DNA from: Azolla caroliniana
Lineage: Eukaryota > Polypodiophyta
Length of the DNA stretch: 64,000 nt
Assembly (NCBI GenBank): GCA_043228905.1
Contig: JBHGNT010000002.1
Location: forward strand, 11,656,001 to 11,720,000
Direction of reading: 5' to 3'
The notes below the pieces were generated by a model that worked only from the letters and a program-made list of their open reading frames with translations, did not search any database and was not told the DNA's origin. A program made the translations under genes and the position numbers. Numbering within the stretch: position 1 is the stretch's first letter; each line of letters begins with the position of its first letter. This document shows positions 20,601 to 30,624 of the stretch, piece after piece.

Positions 20601-20863
20601 TCCTAGGGTTTTGTGCCCGAAGCGAATCCTAAAGATTCTGAGTCGTGGGTGCCATAATAAGTGACTAGCGCCACGTGTCCTGAAGGTGAGTGGGGTGCTT
20701 CGAGTGCTTTGCATGTGCTTAAATAGGTACTAAATGAGAGGTGGCTAGGGGTGCTCCTAAATTGTGGGTGCCTAGGTGGGTGGTGTAGGTGTAGCTAATC
20801 GACGGCTAAACTATGGTTAATCCTACCTACTTTATTAATTTCAAAAAGGTGGGTGAGTCCTTA

Positions 20864-22390
20864 TTAAGGGGGACACGTGGCCTCCTCCGTGGTGGTCTCC
20901 CGAAACTCGTTTGTGCCGTGTGGCTCGGTAAACGGGTTGGGTGGTGTAGTGCCTCGATATGGTCGAAGTCGGAAACCATTGGCCCAACTTTTGATAGTGT
21001 CGTCGGCGAGTGTGCCGAGCTGGAACGTCCCGTTGAACTCGTCGATAATCCCGAATGGACCGGTCCACCGAAATCTTAATTTTCCCAGCATTGACCCAAG
21101 TCGTGTTTGAAAAAGAAGAACCGGTTTGCCGATGGTGAGCTCCTTCTCCAGCCCGTTTCGATGTCGATCCACGAAAGCCTTGCGTTGTCGTTGGCGTTGT
21201 TCGAGCTGGGCCATACTCTCTATCCTGTCTTCGCCGAGTTCGAGGAGTTGTTCCAGCCGGTATTGCTCGGATTGGGCCTCGGGGAGCCGTGCTTTGACTT
21301 GAACTTGGAGGCTCAGGACTTGGAACTCGACGGGCATTACGGCTTCTAACCTGAACGCCATTCGAAAGGGGGTTGATTGGATGCTTGTTTTGAAAGTCGT
21401 ATGATACACCCACAGCGCGCTCTGGAGTTTGTCATCCCAATCGGTCCTGTTTTCATTGACGATCTTCTTCAGTATGGTTTGGAGGATTTTATTGGTCGAT
21501 TCCGCCAAGCCGTTCGCCTGCGGGTAGTATGGTGTGCTTTTCTTGTGCACCACCACGTAGTGGTGTGTAAGCTCACGTATTATATGATTGATGAAGTGCC
21601 CACCTTGGTCACTAACAAGCTCGATTGGGCATCCGTAACGGCACCAAAGATGCTCGTACACGAATTTAGCCGTGGATATCGCCGTGTTGTCTCGGAGTGC
21701 CTTAGCCTCGACCCATTTGGTGCAGTAGTCCGTGGCCACGATAATATACCTATTCCCTGTACGGGCCGCAAGTGGCTTGAAAGGGCCTACAAAATCCAAA
21801 CCCCATTTTTGAAATGGGTCCAACGGAAGAATCGGCTGGTGTGGCATGCGTGACTGTTCCATTGGTTGCCCCAATCGTTGGCACAAATCGCACTGCCGAC
21901 AAAACTCGTGAGCGTCTCTCTTCATTGTCGGCCACCACAATCCGCTTTGTCAAACCTTCCTTGCCGTGGAATCCCCGGCGTAGTGCCCCCCAGCTACTCC
22001 CTAGTGGGCCTCCTGAAGAACGGCGTTCTTCTCGAATTGCCGAATCGCTCGGTGCCATATGCCGTTCGAGCCTTTGTGGTAGAGAATGTCCGAGACGAGG
22101 TAAAAATTCCGGCTACGCACTGCTAGGCGTTTTCTCGCATCAAGGGGCATGTGCTCGGGAGGTAAACCGGTAGTGAGAAAATGGGTCATCTCCGTGATCC
22201 ATTCATCTTCATTATCGTCTGGCATCGTGGTCAGGTTAAATAGGCTGGCATCCGGTAGCTCGCCGTACGTTATTTCCGTCGGTTCCCCTGACTCAAGACG
22301 GCTCAAATAGTCGGCGACGGCGTGTTGTACCCCGGGTCGATGCTGAATCTGGAAATCAAATTCTTGGAGTAGGAGCATCCACTGAGCCAA
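20864..22390 (-). pseudogene. Gypsy-2 RNase H end and integrase
   Basis: The first part (22390-22001) ends RNase H (FDFQIQHRPGVQHAVADYLSR) and enters the integrase N-terminal region. From 21940 the frame has WWPTMKRDAHEFCRQCDLCQ, then the catalytic triad context LDFVGPF, VSDQGGHF and NGLAESTNKIL, so Asp, Asp and Glu are all present. The C-terminal domain (LRFRWTGPFGIIDEF) ends LRPYRGTTPPNP. A frame change near 21950-22000 separates the parts. The integrase core is the best kept protein of this element. Confidence 0.85.
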
Positions 22391-22558
22391 CCGTTCGGTG
22401 AGGGCTTGTTTATTGACCTAATAAAGAAGGGCCGAGTGATCCACGTGAAAGGTAAACTTCCGGCCCAAGAGGTAATGCCGGAATTTATTGATGCTATAAA
22501 TCATACCGAGGGCCTCCCGCTCGGTGGTGGAGTAATTCTTTTCCGCTGTCGAGAGCCA

Positions 22559-23518
22559 TCAGCTGGCGTAGTACACGGGCCTATACCAAATCGGGGGTGT
22601 GCATTGCATCAGGGCACTTCCGATGGCGATGTCTGAAGCATCTACGAAGACATGAAACGAATCGGACCAAACCGGAGGCTGGACCACCGGGGCATGTGAG
22701 AGCATTAGTTTCAGGGTCTGATAGGCCGTGTCCTCGATTGACGTCCATTGGAAGGGAAGGCGATGGACTGCCGCGTGTAAAGGTGTCGCGAAATCGGCCA
22801 GATGTCGTATCATTCGGCTGTGCCACCGGATTTGTCCCAAAAATCGGCTTAGTGCCTTTGCGTTCGAGGGTGCGGGGGTGGTGAGGATGGTCTTTACTTT
22901 ATCCGGGTCCATAGCGATGCCTTCTTGACTGACAATGTGGCCAAGAAGGTTGCCGTTGGGGACTAAGAACACGCATTTCGCCGGGTTTAAGCTCAATCGA
23001 GCTTGGCGACATCAGTCCAGGCAGAGTCATAACTGGGTCATGTGTTCCCGTCGATGGCCATACACGGCGAAATCGTCGAGAAAGACTTGCATGAACGTCG
23101 GGATGTAGTCATGAAAGATTTCGGTGATGATGCGCTAGAACATAACCGGCGTCGTTTTTAGACCGAACATCATTACTTCTGCCACAAAAACACCCCATTC
23201 CGTGACGAAAGCGGTTTTCTCCTGATCCTCCGGGTGCATTCTTATCTGGTTATAGCCGCTAAACCCGTCGAGGAAACTGTGGCATTCATGGCCGGCTACC
23301 GTGTCGAGGACGTTGTCCGTGAACGGGAGAGGGAAACCGTTGGTGACTGTTGCCGTGTTAAGCTTCCGATAGTCGACGCAGACGCGGATTTTTCCGTTCT
23401 TCTTTGGGACTACTACGATCGGGCTTAACCACGTGGCCCGTTTAACATGGCGAATGAAGCCCACTCGGAGTAGTTTGTCGATTTCCTCTTTGACTTTAGC
23501 GGCGTAGTTGGGGTTCAT
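22559..23518 (-). pseudogene. Gypsy-2 reverse transcriptase and RNase H
   Basis: RT starts MNPNYAAKVKEEIDKLL and continues VVVPKKNGKIRVCVDYRKLN and FSGYNQIRMHPEDQEKTAFV. Then a stop precedes the active-site box FLDDFAVYG (about 23085-23060). RNase H connection and start follow (LLGHIVSQEGIAMDPDKV, FHVFVDASDIAIGSALMQ). At least three stops or shifts break the frame, so it is not functional as it stands. Confidence 0.85.
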
Positions 23519-23614
23519 CCTGTAGCGCCTCTGCTAAACCGGTCGAGTGTCGGGTAAGAGGTGGATTTGATATTGGTAGTAGTGAGGATCCAACCCCTTC
23601 ATATCGGTGTAAGA

Positions 23615-24661
23615 CTAAGCGAAAACATCCTGGTAGTCTGTAAGCAATCGTATGAGGGATGCCCGTTCTCCAGTTGGTAGATTATTGGCAATTTGTAACA
23701 TACGAGGATTCTCGTCCGAGCCGAGGTTTATTGTTTCCAGGGTTGATGCTTTGACTCGTTGTAAAATGGCGAGTTCGCGTTCGAAAGCATCCCGAGCATG
23801 GCGTAGCTCGGTAACTGTGGTTGGATCTGGTTCATCTTGGGGTGGTGATTCCTCCGTGACTTCCTCGTCTTTAGGTGGCTCGATGGTTGGTATGGCATTG
23901 ATTTCGAAGAGAGGGATGATCGTGGGATGATCATCTAGGAAGTCATCGACCTCCTCATCGGCCAAACCGTCAAGCATATGGACCCCTTCCGCATATAACG
24001 GCGAAGTGTTGAGGGCCACGGGGACTCATTCTTCAGTGATGATTCGGACTTTTCTCTTGCCTCTTCAGAACGAGATCATGTTGCGTTGCCAATGCTGCTT
24101 GATATTCGTTGTACGCAACCATGGTCGACTTAGTAACATTGGGTAGGCGCCTTGTGTCTCCAGTCTTAGCACGACGGCCGAGATCGTGAACATGTGGCCT
24201 CCGAGTGTGAAGTCGAGATGGCGGATTAAACCAATGGGGCGAACGGAGCGGGTGTCGGCCATCCGAAGCCAAAAGGGGCATGGTTCCCATTGATTCATGC
24301 CGAGGTTGTGACACGTTGACTCGCTAATAACGTTTATGCCGGATCCGCCGTTGATGATGCATCCGTGCAGGTCTTGTCCCTTAATGATGATTCGCACGGC
24401 AGGGTTCTGAGAATCCATGAGTGGTGGACCTGTGCCTGCTTTGGTGAGGCGTACCGGTAGCGTCACGGGCTTAGTATGGGCTTGGAGTGCCGCCAGGGTG
24501 TCTCGAAATCTCAGCATGAGTGGTAACAGTTTATGTAGGGGCAGCGAGATGCGGGAGTTGGTAAGAACATCCCATAGTTGGTCGTCCTCCGACGACGTGG
24601 ATGGTACCGAGGTTTGTGGTGCTTCGCTGGGCACGTCTCTCATGTCAGTTTGCATGCGCAC
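23615..24661 (-). pseudogene. Gypsy-2 aspartic protease and linker
   Basis: The protease signature reads INGGSGINVISESTCHNLG. The catalytic position, Asp in the sister Gypsy-3 (IDGGSGVNVIS), is Asn here, which should abolish activity. WEPCPFWLRMADT and GGHMFTISAVVL follow. After a stop, a linker (24019-23615) ends LLTDYQDVFA, the usual lead into RT. Confidence 0.8.
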
Positions 24662-24739
24662 GGAATTCTTTTTATTGGCCGTGTCGATCCATTCTTTTGA
24701 TGCCTGGCGGACTTCATCCTAGATTTGCCACAGTATAGT

Positions 24740-26128
24740 CTACGCTTTACTCCGAGTAGTGACGGTTTGAACATCAGCCATGATACTGTTCACCGCAGGT
24801 GCTTTGCCACGGTCGGTTGTTGGGCATTGCGTGGCATAGTGGCCGAGTTGGTTACATTTAAAACACGTAACGTTGGCCGAGTTGTTGGTGTCATCCCGGT
24901 CTGTGTGTGGGAATTGTTGCGGTTGATTCCTTGTCTCGTTTGGTGGTGGGTTGGTCCGAGGTGCATTGGTGTTCCGCTGGTCGTTTGGAGGAGCCTCTCG
25001 TCGGCGGTTGTCGTTGTTCCTTTTATTGTTGCATGAGGTTCGGTTTCCGTTTCGCCGATCGTTACGTGAGTTCCTCCGATCATACCTGTCATCCCGATCA
25101 TTGTCGTAACGATCATAATCGTCGTTCCGGTCGTCGCGATAGCAATCCCGGCGGCCATCTCGACGGTAATCGTCGTCCCGGCGTCGTCTATCCGGTGATT
25201 GCGGGCGATCGTTATCGTTGTCTCGGTAGGAATTACGCTCATCCTGTCGAGAGTACGTGTTCTTGGGCTCGATCTGGCGAACTGGTGCGGTCGTAGTGCG
25301 ATTGAGCATGTTGTACTCGCATTGTTCGACGGTGTGAGATCGCGATTGGCAAATTGGACACTATGGGCGATGAGGACATTCGAGAGCCAGGTGACCTGAG
25401 CCTGAACAGATCGTGCATTGGAGGGCTTGGCGAAAGTGGTTGTCCTCCTGTGGAAGGGCATTCTGTAGGGAGGTCATAGAGAAGGCCGCGCCGTGTTGGG
25501 ATCGATCGAGGGCGAGGACTCGCGCTATGACTTCCTCGATAGTTTGGTTGGCAAAATTTGTAAGTGTGAGAGTCGTTCGGAGAGGCTCTCGTAAACTGGA
25601 CAGGAAAGTGTCCGGTATATGTTGTGTCGAGACATCGTCGGCCACTTGTCTATAGAGATCCTGGAACCGGATCGTGAACTGTGCGACCGTTTCGTGCGGT
25701 TCTTGGCATATCGAGAAGAATTGTCAGAGCAGTTCCCGTTTGGGCACCTCGCGATGAAAGAGTTCAAGGAACTTTGTGCGCACGATTTGGAAGGTGGTTC
25801 CCTCTCCTAGTTCAAGGCGAGAGTACCATCGTGCGGCCGGTCCATCGAGGGAGAGTGTGAACTCGGCAATCTTTGAGGCATCGATTTCGGTCGGCGTGAG
25901 GCGATGCATTGAGTGGTTGGCCTGCCATGTAATTATGAAGGCACGGATGTGTGACTCCGTGTCTGGTCCGTCGGTGTAACGTGGGTATGGGTACGGCATG
26001 ATGTACTCTGGGTCTTCTGGTAGCTCCGGGAAAGGGTTTAGTTCCGGTTGAGTGACCTCCGGAGGGCTTGGCGGGGGTTGTGGTGGGGAATCAACTCTCG
26101 ATTGAGTGTCCGGTGGCGAGGATTGCAC
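24740..26128 (-). pseudogene. Gypsy-2 gag with two zinc knuckles
   Basis: A Pro-rich N-terminus is followed by a gag domain (DTESHIRAFIITWQANHSMH, FLELFHREV). The first CCHC knuckle is CTICSGSGHLALEC. A strongly Asp/Arg-rich segment (about 25250-25050) follows, then a second knuckle, CFKCNQLGHYATQC. The knuckles bind the element RNA; the charged segment is unusual and may serve the same purpose. Frame changes at about 25700 and 25350 break it. Confidence 0.8.
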
Positions 26129-26301
26129 TGGGGGAGCCTCCGATTGCTCGGGAAAGGATTGGTCAGTGACCGCCGAGTCGGAAGTTCCTTCGACTGGCTC
26201 AGGGCGTCGGGCAGGTGGCCGAGACCTCGTGGTGCGAGAGGGCGCCGTAACGGCGGCTGGTGGTTACCTTCAACGAAGTTCGTTGTGCACTCACAGCTGT
26301 A

Positions 26302-26314
26302 ATCGGGCGTGCCA
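26302..26314 (-). other. Gypsy-2 probable primer-binding site
   Basis: On the minus strand TGGCACGCCCGAT starts three bases after the 5' LTR end, a normal PBS position. I cannot name the tRNA with confidence. The first 11 bases reappear inverted at the other inner border (20133). Confidence 0.55.
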
Positions 26315-26317
26315 AAT

Positions 26318-26819
26318 TGTGTTACCCGTTCCTTTGGGTGACACCTTCGATAGACCTGAGGTTATCGGTAGCAAAGGATGTGTTACGTGAAGGCTCGTAA
26401 ACAGAGGCGTCGTGAGGTAGAAAATAATTCGAGATGGAACACTAGTGAGATCTTGATAGGCGTGGACGGCACTTAATTCAGAAACACGAGAGAAAACACA
26501 AACTCATGGAGCAAGATGGGCACAATAACAGATATGTATTAATGCGACAGCAAAAGGGTTACAGAGCGCGGCCTACGGCCGATGACCTTACAATAGTATC
26601 TAATTACGATGGAATTTGCTAGTGCTTCCGCCTATACTTTTTCTACCCCTCTCCTCTGAGGTACTCGACCTTGTTTAAATAACGTTTCCCCTAATACACA
26701 GCCGAGCCGTCGATGGCCCGTGATGCTCGAACTCGGTGCTCGCTGGCGTTCTTTCCTACTCGGTTACACTACCGTCGTTTGCTAATTTCCTAATTTACAT
26801 TTCTGTCCTCTGGACAACA
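26318..26819 (-). repeat. Gypsy-2 5' LTR
   Basis: It is the partner of 19629-20130, also 502 bp. The two differ by scattered substitutions only, mainly transitions. Confidence 0.9.
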
Positions 26820-27215
26820 ACATATGATCTCGATGTACTATCTCATGCAGATTGCCAACTTTTTTGTAATATCAAATAAATAGTTGAATCTCATTTTGGT
26901 TGTATATGACTCAATTTGATGTACATTCTGGTTGTGAGTCTTATTATTTGAATCTCATTCTGGTTGTATATGACTCAATTTGAATCTCATTCTAGTTAGT
27001 GTGTGACTCAATGTGAATCTTATTCAAAAGCAATGTACAATAATGCAATACTAGTCAATAATGGAGAAGGTATCAAAAGCAATGTACAATAATGCCAAAA
27101 CTAGTAAATGCAATACTAGTCAATAATGGAGATTGCCGACAAAGCAATGTACAATAATGCAATACTAGTCAATAATGGAGAAGGTAGACAAAGCAATGTA
27201 CAACAATGTTATAGG

Positions 27216-27285
27216 AGGGAGCCCGACTAATTAATGAGGAGCCCAACTGATTAACGAGGAGCCCGACTCATTAATAGTCAATTGC
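27216..27285 (+). repeat. Internal AGCCCGACTC motifs of MULE-2
   Basis: Three copies spaced 20 bp (agcccgactaattaa, agcccaactgattaa, agcccgactcattaa) lie between the two MULE-2 genes, upstream of the transposase gene. The position matches the internal GGTTGGGCGACC array of MULE-1. Confidence 0.7.
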
Positions 27286-27611
27286 CCAACTACATGTAAT
27301 GATGGCGTTTCAACGATCATACTAACGACTACAACAAATTGATTCACCAAATTTAGTAGCATGCACTAAGAGGTAGACTCATTCACTAAGGATTGAACTC
27401 ATTCCCTTCCTTAACAGTCTATTAATCACTTGCGCTCATTTCATTCACCCGCATTCTCGATCGTTCACTAATAACCCTAAACATTCTTGAACTAATTCAT
27501 TGAAGAAGAGCTAAAATAATCCACTCCATTCATGTGAATTATTTGAATTCATTCACATAATCTCTCACATTCACCTCAATCAATGTCATTCTCAATCATA
27601 TTGTATTTGCT

Positions 27612-29976
27612 ATGGAGAGCACAATGCATCATGGTGTCTTCGCCATGTCGAAAGATGAATTGGAGGATACGTCATGGTCGTCCAATGCATCGTTTGTATC
27701 TGAGGACAAATTGGATATTCTTTTTGAGTCATCAGATTCCGATTGTGAGGATGAGGCGGTTGATCCCTTCATGTATTGTTCCCCCAAGTATTTTGCATTT
27801 TCAAGAGGTACGTATAATTTGATGGTTAAAGATTTATTGGGACAAGTTAAGGTAACATTGGAAGCATTACGTGATGTCGCGAGGGGAGCACCTCTTTCAC
27901 TTCATGCATGGGCGCATGAAGAGTTGTCTCTTACTCGGGAATGAGAGTGCAATTTACCTTAAAGCATCACCTAATCTTCAAGTATTATACGTTGAGAAAT
28001 GGAGGGAAATGGTATTAGCGTCACATGGTGACACATCCCATCACACATTTTCAAAGACTCTTAAAGAGTTAAAGCTAGTTTATGCAATTGATGTACGTGA
28101 TTATGGCATCCCACCGGAGTACATAAAAGCACTCATTACAAGTTGTGGTTGCCAAATGGTATCGAAGGTCGACCCGATAGAAGGTTTGGGATCAAGCATG
28201 GCCAAATATAACAAGACCCTACCCATAAAAGTGATCAAGGTAGAAACCCACCAATTAGATGATGCGCTCATAGATTTGCAAACCAAGTACCACACACGTT
28301 TAAGGAAAGGAGTCAAGAAGGGTATGCATGTGACTAGGTATAGTTGCCATCGTGTTGGGACATCTCAACTTGCATCTAATTCCACTCAACGACACAGATG
28401 CACACCCCGATGTGGGTGCACATTCCATGTGGGTGCACATTCCATGTGGGTGCACATTCCATGTGGACGTTAGAATGAATGACAGTGTTGACAATGAGAC
28501 ACTTACCATTTCAATATATGGACCTCATAGTGGTCATGTACCATGTAGTAGGTCGGATGTGTACCATTTGCCAGTACACCCCAATGTCATAAGTTGTTGC
28601 AAAGATGACCTATTTGATGTTGGGTGTGCAAGGCATGTGGCACGAATGAGTATGTGTAAGGAAGCATATCATAACTCCAAGGCTAGTCCATTAGAGCTTG
28701 TTAGCTATCAGTTCTTTATGATACCAAAGGAGGTCCATAACATGGCAAATAGGTTAAAAATCGGGAGTGCCATGACTAAGGTTGATTGGGCTTTGATGAT
28801 GCAAGATGCCTATGCACTCCGAGATCTTGGGAAAGTGACTCATGTTCAACCCTACTTGCTTGGTGAACCAGGATCTCCCACCAAACAACCATTTATCTTG
28901 ATACTTCAAGATCAATGGATGTTGGAAATGTGTGAGCAGTTGACCCTAAACAACTCTTGGGCAATCGACTCGACATTTAAAACAAACCAATTCGGGCTAC
29001 CATTATATGTAGCAGTTGCCCCTAGCGCCATGGGAATTGGGATCCCATTATGGTACATGCTTTGCAGTTCTGATAAGGGGTCAAATCATGAGCAAGTCAC
29101 ATTAGAAACTTGTTTGAGAGTCATATTCACAAGGATGCCCACGGTGAGACCAAATGCGATAGTGATTGATAAATGTTGGACATTATGTAATGCCATAACT
29201 AATGTGGTTGCAACAGACCGTCAATCTTGGATTGTTGTAAATGGGCAACGGTCGCAAACACATTGTCGACTTTTGTTGTGTCAGTTTCACGCCAAAAAGT
29301 CATGGGTGGACAACTTGTTGCCAAAAGTAAGTACAACTCAAACATTGTGAGTAAATGTAAGCATTTACTTGGTATCCAAATGATTATTGAGAGGCATATG
29401 CCACATTTATGTGGCTCGTTGCCTTTTATAGATCACGCGATCCAAATGCGAATGGACCATAATACAGAAATAGAAGTGGAGGCAGAGGTAGAACGAGTCG
29501 AGGAGACAAACCCGACAACATCCGAGATTGAATCATTCAAGTCCAAAATACAAATGTTCGTGAAACCACTTCAATGTCTCGAGCAAGGGTTAGGAACCTT
29601 CGACCGTGCAACTATTGTCGAAGGTATACAAACATTGGAAGATGTGGTTAAGAAGGTGTATCGCGTTGGTGCACCAAAATCAACCAATGAAGAAGATGAC
29701 AGATCAATAAGTCGCAACCAACAAATCGGTGCCAAAAGAAGTGCAACAATAGACATCTCGCAAGAACTTATTGGCAGCTCCCCAAACACTTCCAAATCCC
29801 ACTCCGGAAAGCTACAAAGAGGTGCAAGTCGGGCTAGGAGGTGATTGCCAATAGGTGACTATGAGAAGGTTCGGTGTTTGCGTTGCGATGGCTTGACCTT
29901 GAATTCAAGGGACTCGAATGTTACATGTTGTAAAAATTGTGGTTGCATCTTGCAATCATCCCGACATGAGCCATAA
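27612..29976 (+). pseudogene. MURA-type transposase gene of MULE-2, broken
   Basis: An acidic N-terminus is followed by a FAR1/WRKY-like zinc region (CGCTFHVD...GPHSGHVP) and a catalytic core with WAIDSTFKTNQFGLPLYV, VIDKCWTLCNAI and CQFHAKKSWVDNLLPKV. The reading frame changes near 27900, which could be an unrecognised intron, and again at a 17-bp triplication (28412-28462). A deletion at about 29332-29350 removes the stretch between the core and the second half of the SWIM zinc finger (SKCKHLLGI remains). After a TGA at 29842-29844 the frame continues to a zinc ribbon (CLRCDG...CCKNCGCI) and stops at 29976. The family cuts and joins MULE ends; this copy is inactive. Confidence 0.8.
28412..28462 (+). 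repeat. 17-bp tandem triplication inside the transposase gene
   Basis: The unit gtgggtgcacattccat occurs three times head to tail (28412-28428, 28429-28445, 28446-28462). The upstream frame reads CGCTFHV in the first copy and the downstream frame reads the same residues across the last copy. The two extra units (34 bp) therefore account for the frameshift. Confidence 0.85.
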
Positions 29977-30154
29977 TCTTAATATGTAATGTGTATATTC
30001 ATATTTCATTTTAGGGTTGTCAACATTTGACGTTTTAATATTTTATATAAGACTTGTTATTTGAATCTTTAGGTTTTTTTGAGAAATTTTATGATCATTT
30101 TCATGGCAAATATTTGTTATACACTTACCATTTTTTGGAGTTTTTGATGTTTGT

Positions 30155-30315
30155 TTTTAAGTCGGGCTCCTTCCCTGAGTCGATCGGGCTCTTGATAACA
30201 GAGGTTGTCAAACAACCGGGCTCCTTCTTACTGATGTTGTCAGATAGCGGGGCTCCTTCTGACAGAGTCGGGCTCCTGCGTACGGAGGCTGTCTGACAGC
30301 GGGGTTCCTTTTCAC
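30155..30315 (-). repeat. Right subterminal motif array of MULE-2 (inverted AGCCCGACTC)
   Basis: About six copies of (GA)GTCGGGCTCCTT or variants, roughly 20-35 bp apart, in inverted orientation relative to the left end. The set is therefore arranged symmetrically, like the terminal repeats. It lies after the transposase stop. Confidence 0.75.
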
Positions 30316-30344
30316 AGAGTCGATAGACGCTGTGAGCTTGTTAT

Positions 30345-30427
30345 CCATCTTGGACGGTGGAGATCGAACACGCCATCAGCGGTGCGACCTGCACCGTCCC
30401 TCTCCGCGATTCCCTCACTTGGCCCTC
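30345..30427 (-). repeat. MULE-2 right terminal inverted repeat
   Basis: Read on the minus strand it starts GAGGGCCAAGTGAGGGAATC and aligns with 16258-16340. Its outer edge is 197 bp from the helicase start codon. Confidence 0.85.
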
Positions 30428-30624
30428 TTAAATATTTGGTAGTAGTAGTTAGTCACGAGCAGGTGGGTGTGTGTGCACACTGTACTGTGTATTACATACA
30501 TACATACATATATATACATACACATACACGAATTGCGCTCACAGAACAGTGAGCGATGGCGATCGCCAAGTTTCTTCGATAAGCTTCCCTCCTCTCTCTC
30601 TGTCTTACCACGAGTCACCTCGTA
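30428..30624 (+). promoter_or_regulatory. Short upstream region of the helicase gene
   Basis: Between the MULE-2 end and the ATG lies a (catacata)/(tata) tract at about 30490-30525 that includes TATATATA, followed by 'gtgagcgatggcgatcgcc' and a CT-rich leader. The TATA tract is the only core-promoter candidate before the MULE boundary. Any more distant control elements of the ancestral promoter are now 14 kb away. Confidence 0.4.

Larger units (their letters stand above)
19629..26819 (-). mobile_element. Gypsy-2: full-length LTR retrotransposon inside MULE-2
   Basis: Two 502-bp LTRs with TG...CA ends flank minus-strand gag, protease, RT, RNase H, integrase and a small acidic 3' frame. Pol resembles the Tat/Athila side of Ty3/gypsy (MNPNYAAKVKEEIDKLL, LDFVGPF, no chromodomain). 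The equal LTR lengths and very few LTR differences point to a fairly young insertion. The flanking pentamers (tagca, acata) do not match, so no target duplication can be claimed. Confidence 0.9.
16258..30427 (+). mobile_element. MULE-2: Mutator-like element with ULP1-like and transposase genes
   Basis: Inverted ends of about 83 bp (16258-16340 and 30345-30427) enclose 14.2 kb. Removing the nested Gypsy-2 (19629-26819) leaves about 7.0 kb. Both element genes lie on the plus strand: a ULP1-like protease gene (17788-19619) and a MURA-type transposase gene (27612-29976). Arrays of AGCCCGACTC lie near each end and between the genes. I see no matching 9-bp target duplication: the flanks are ggaatgtat and ttaaatatt. 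The plan fits ULP1-carrying plant MULEs. The transposase gene is broken, so it could move only with help from another copy. Confidence 0.8.

Noticed and set aside
20864-26128. Endogenous pararetrovirus (gag-knuckle, protease, RT order)
   Set aside because: An integrase with Asp-Asp-Glu follows RNase H and true LTRs flank the unit, so it is an LTR retrotransposon.
16246-30437. A 9-bp target duplication for MULE-2
   Set aside because: The flanking sequences (ggaatgtat and ttaaatatt) do not match.
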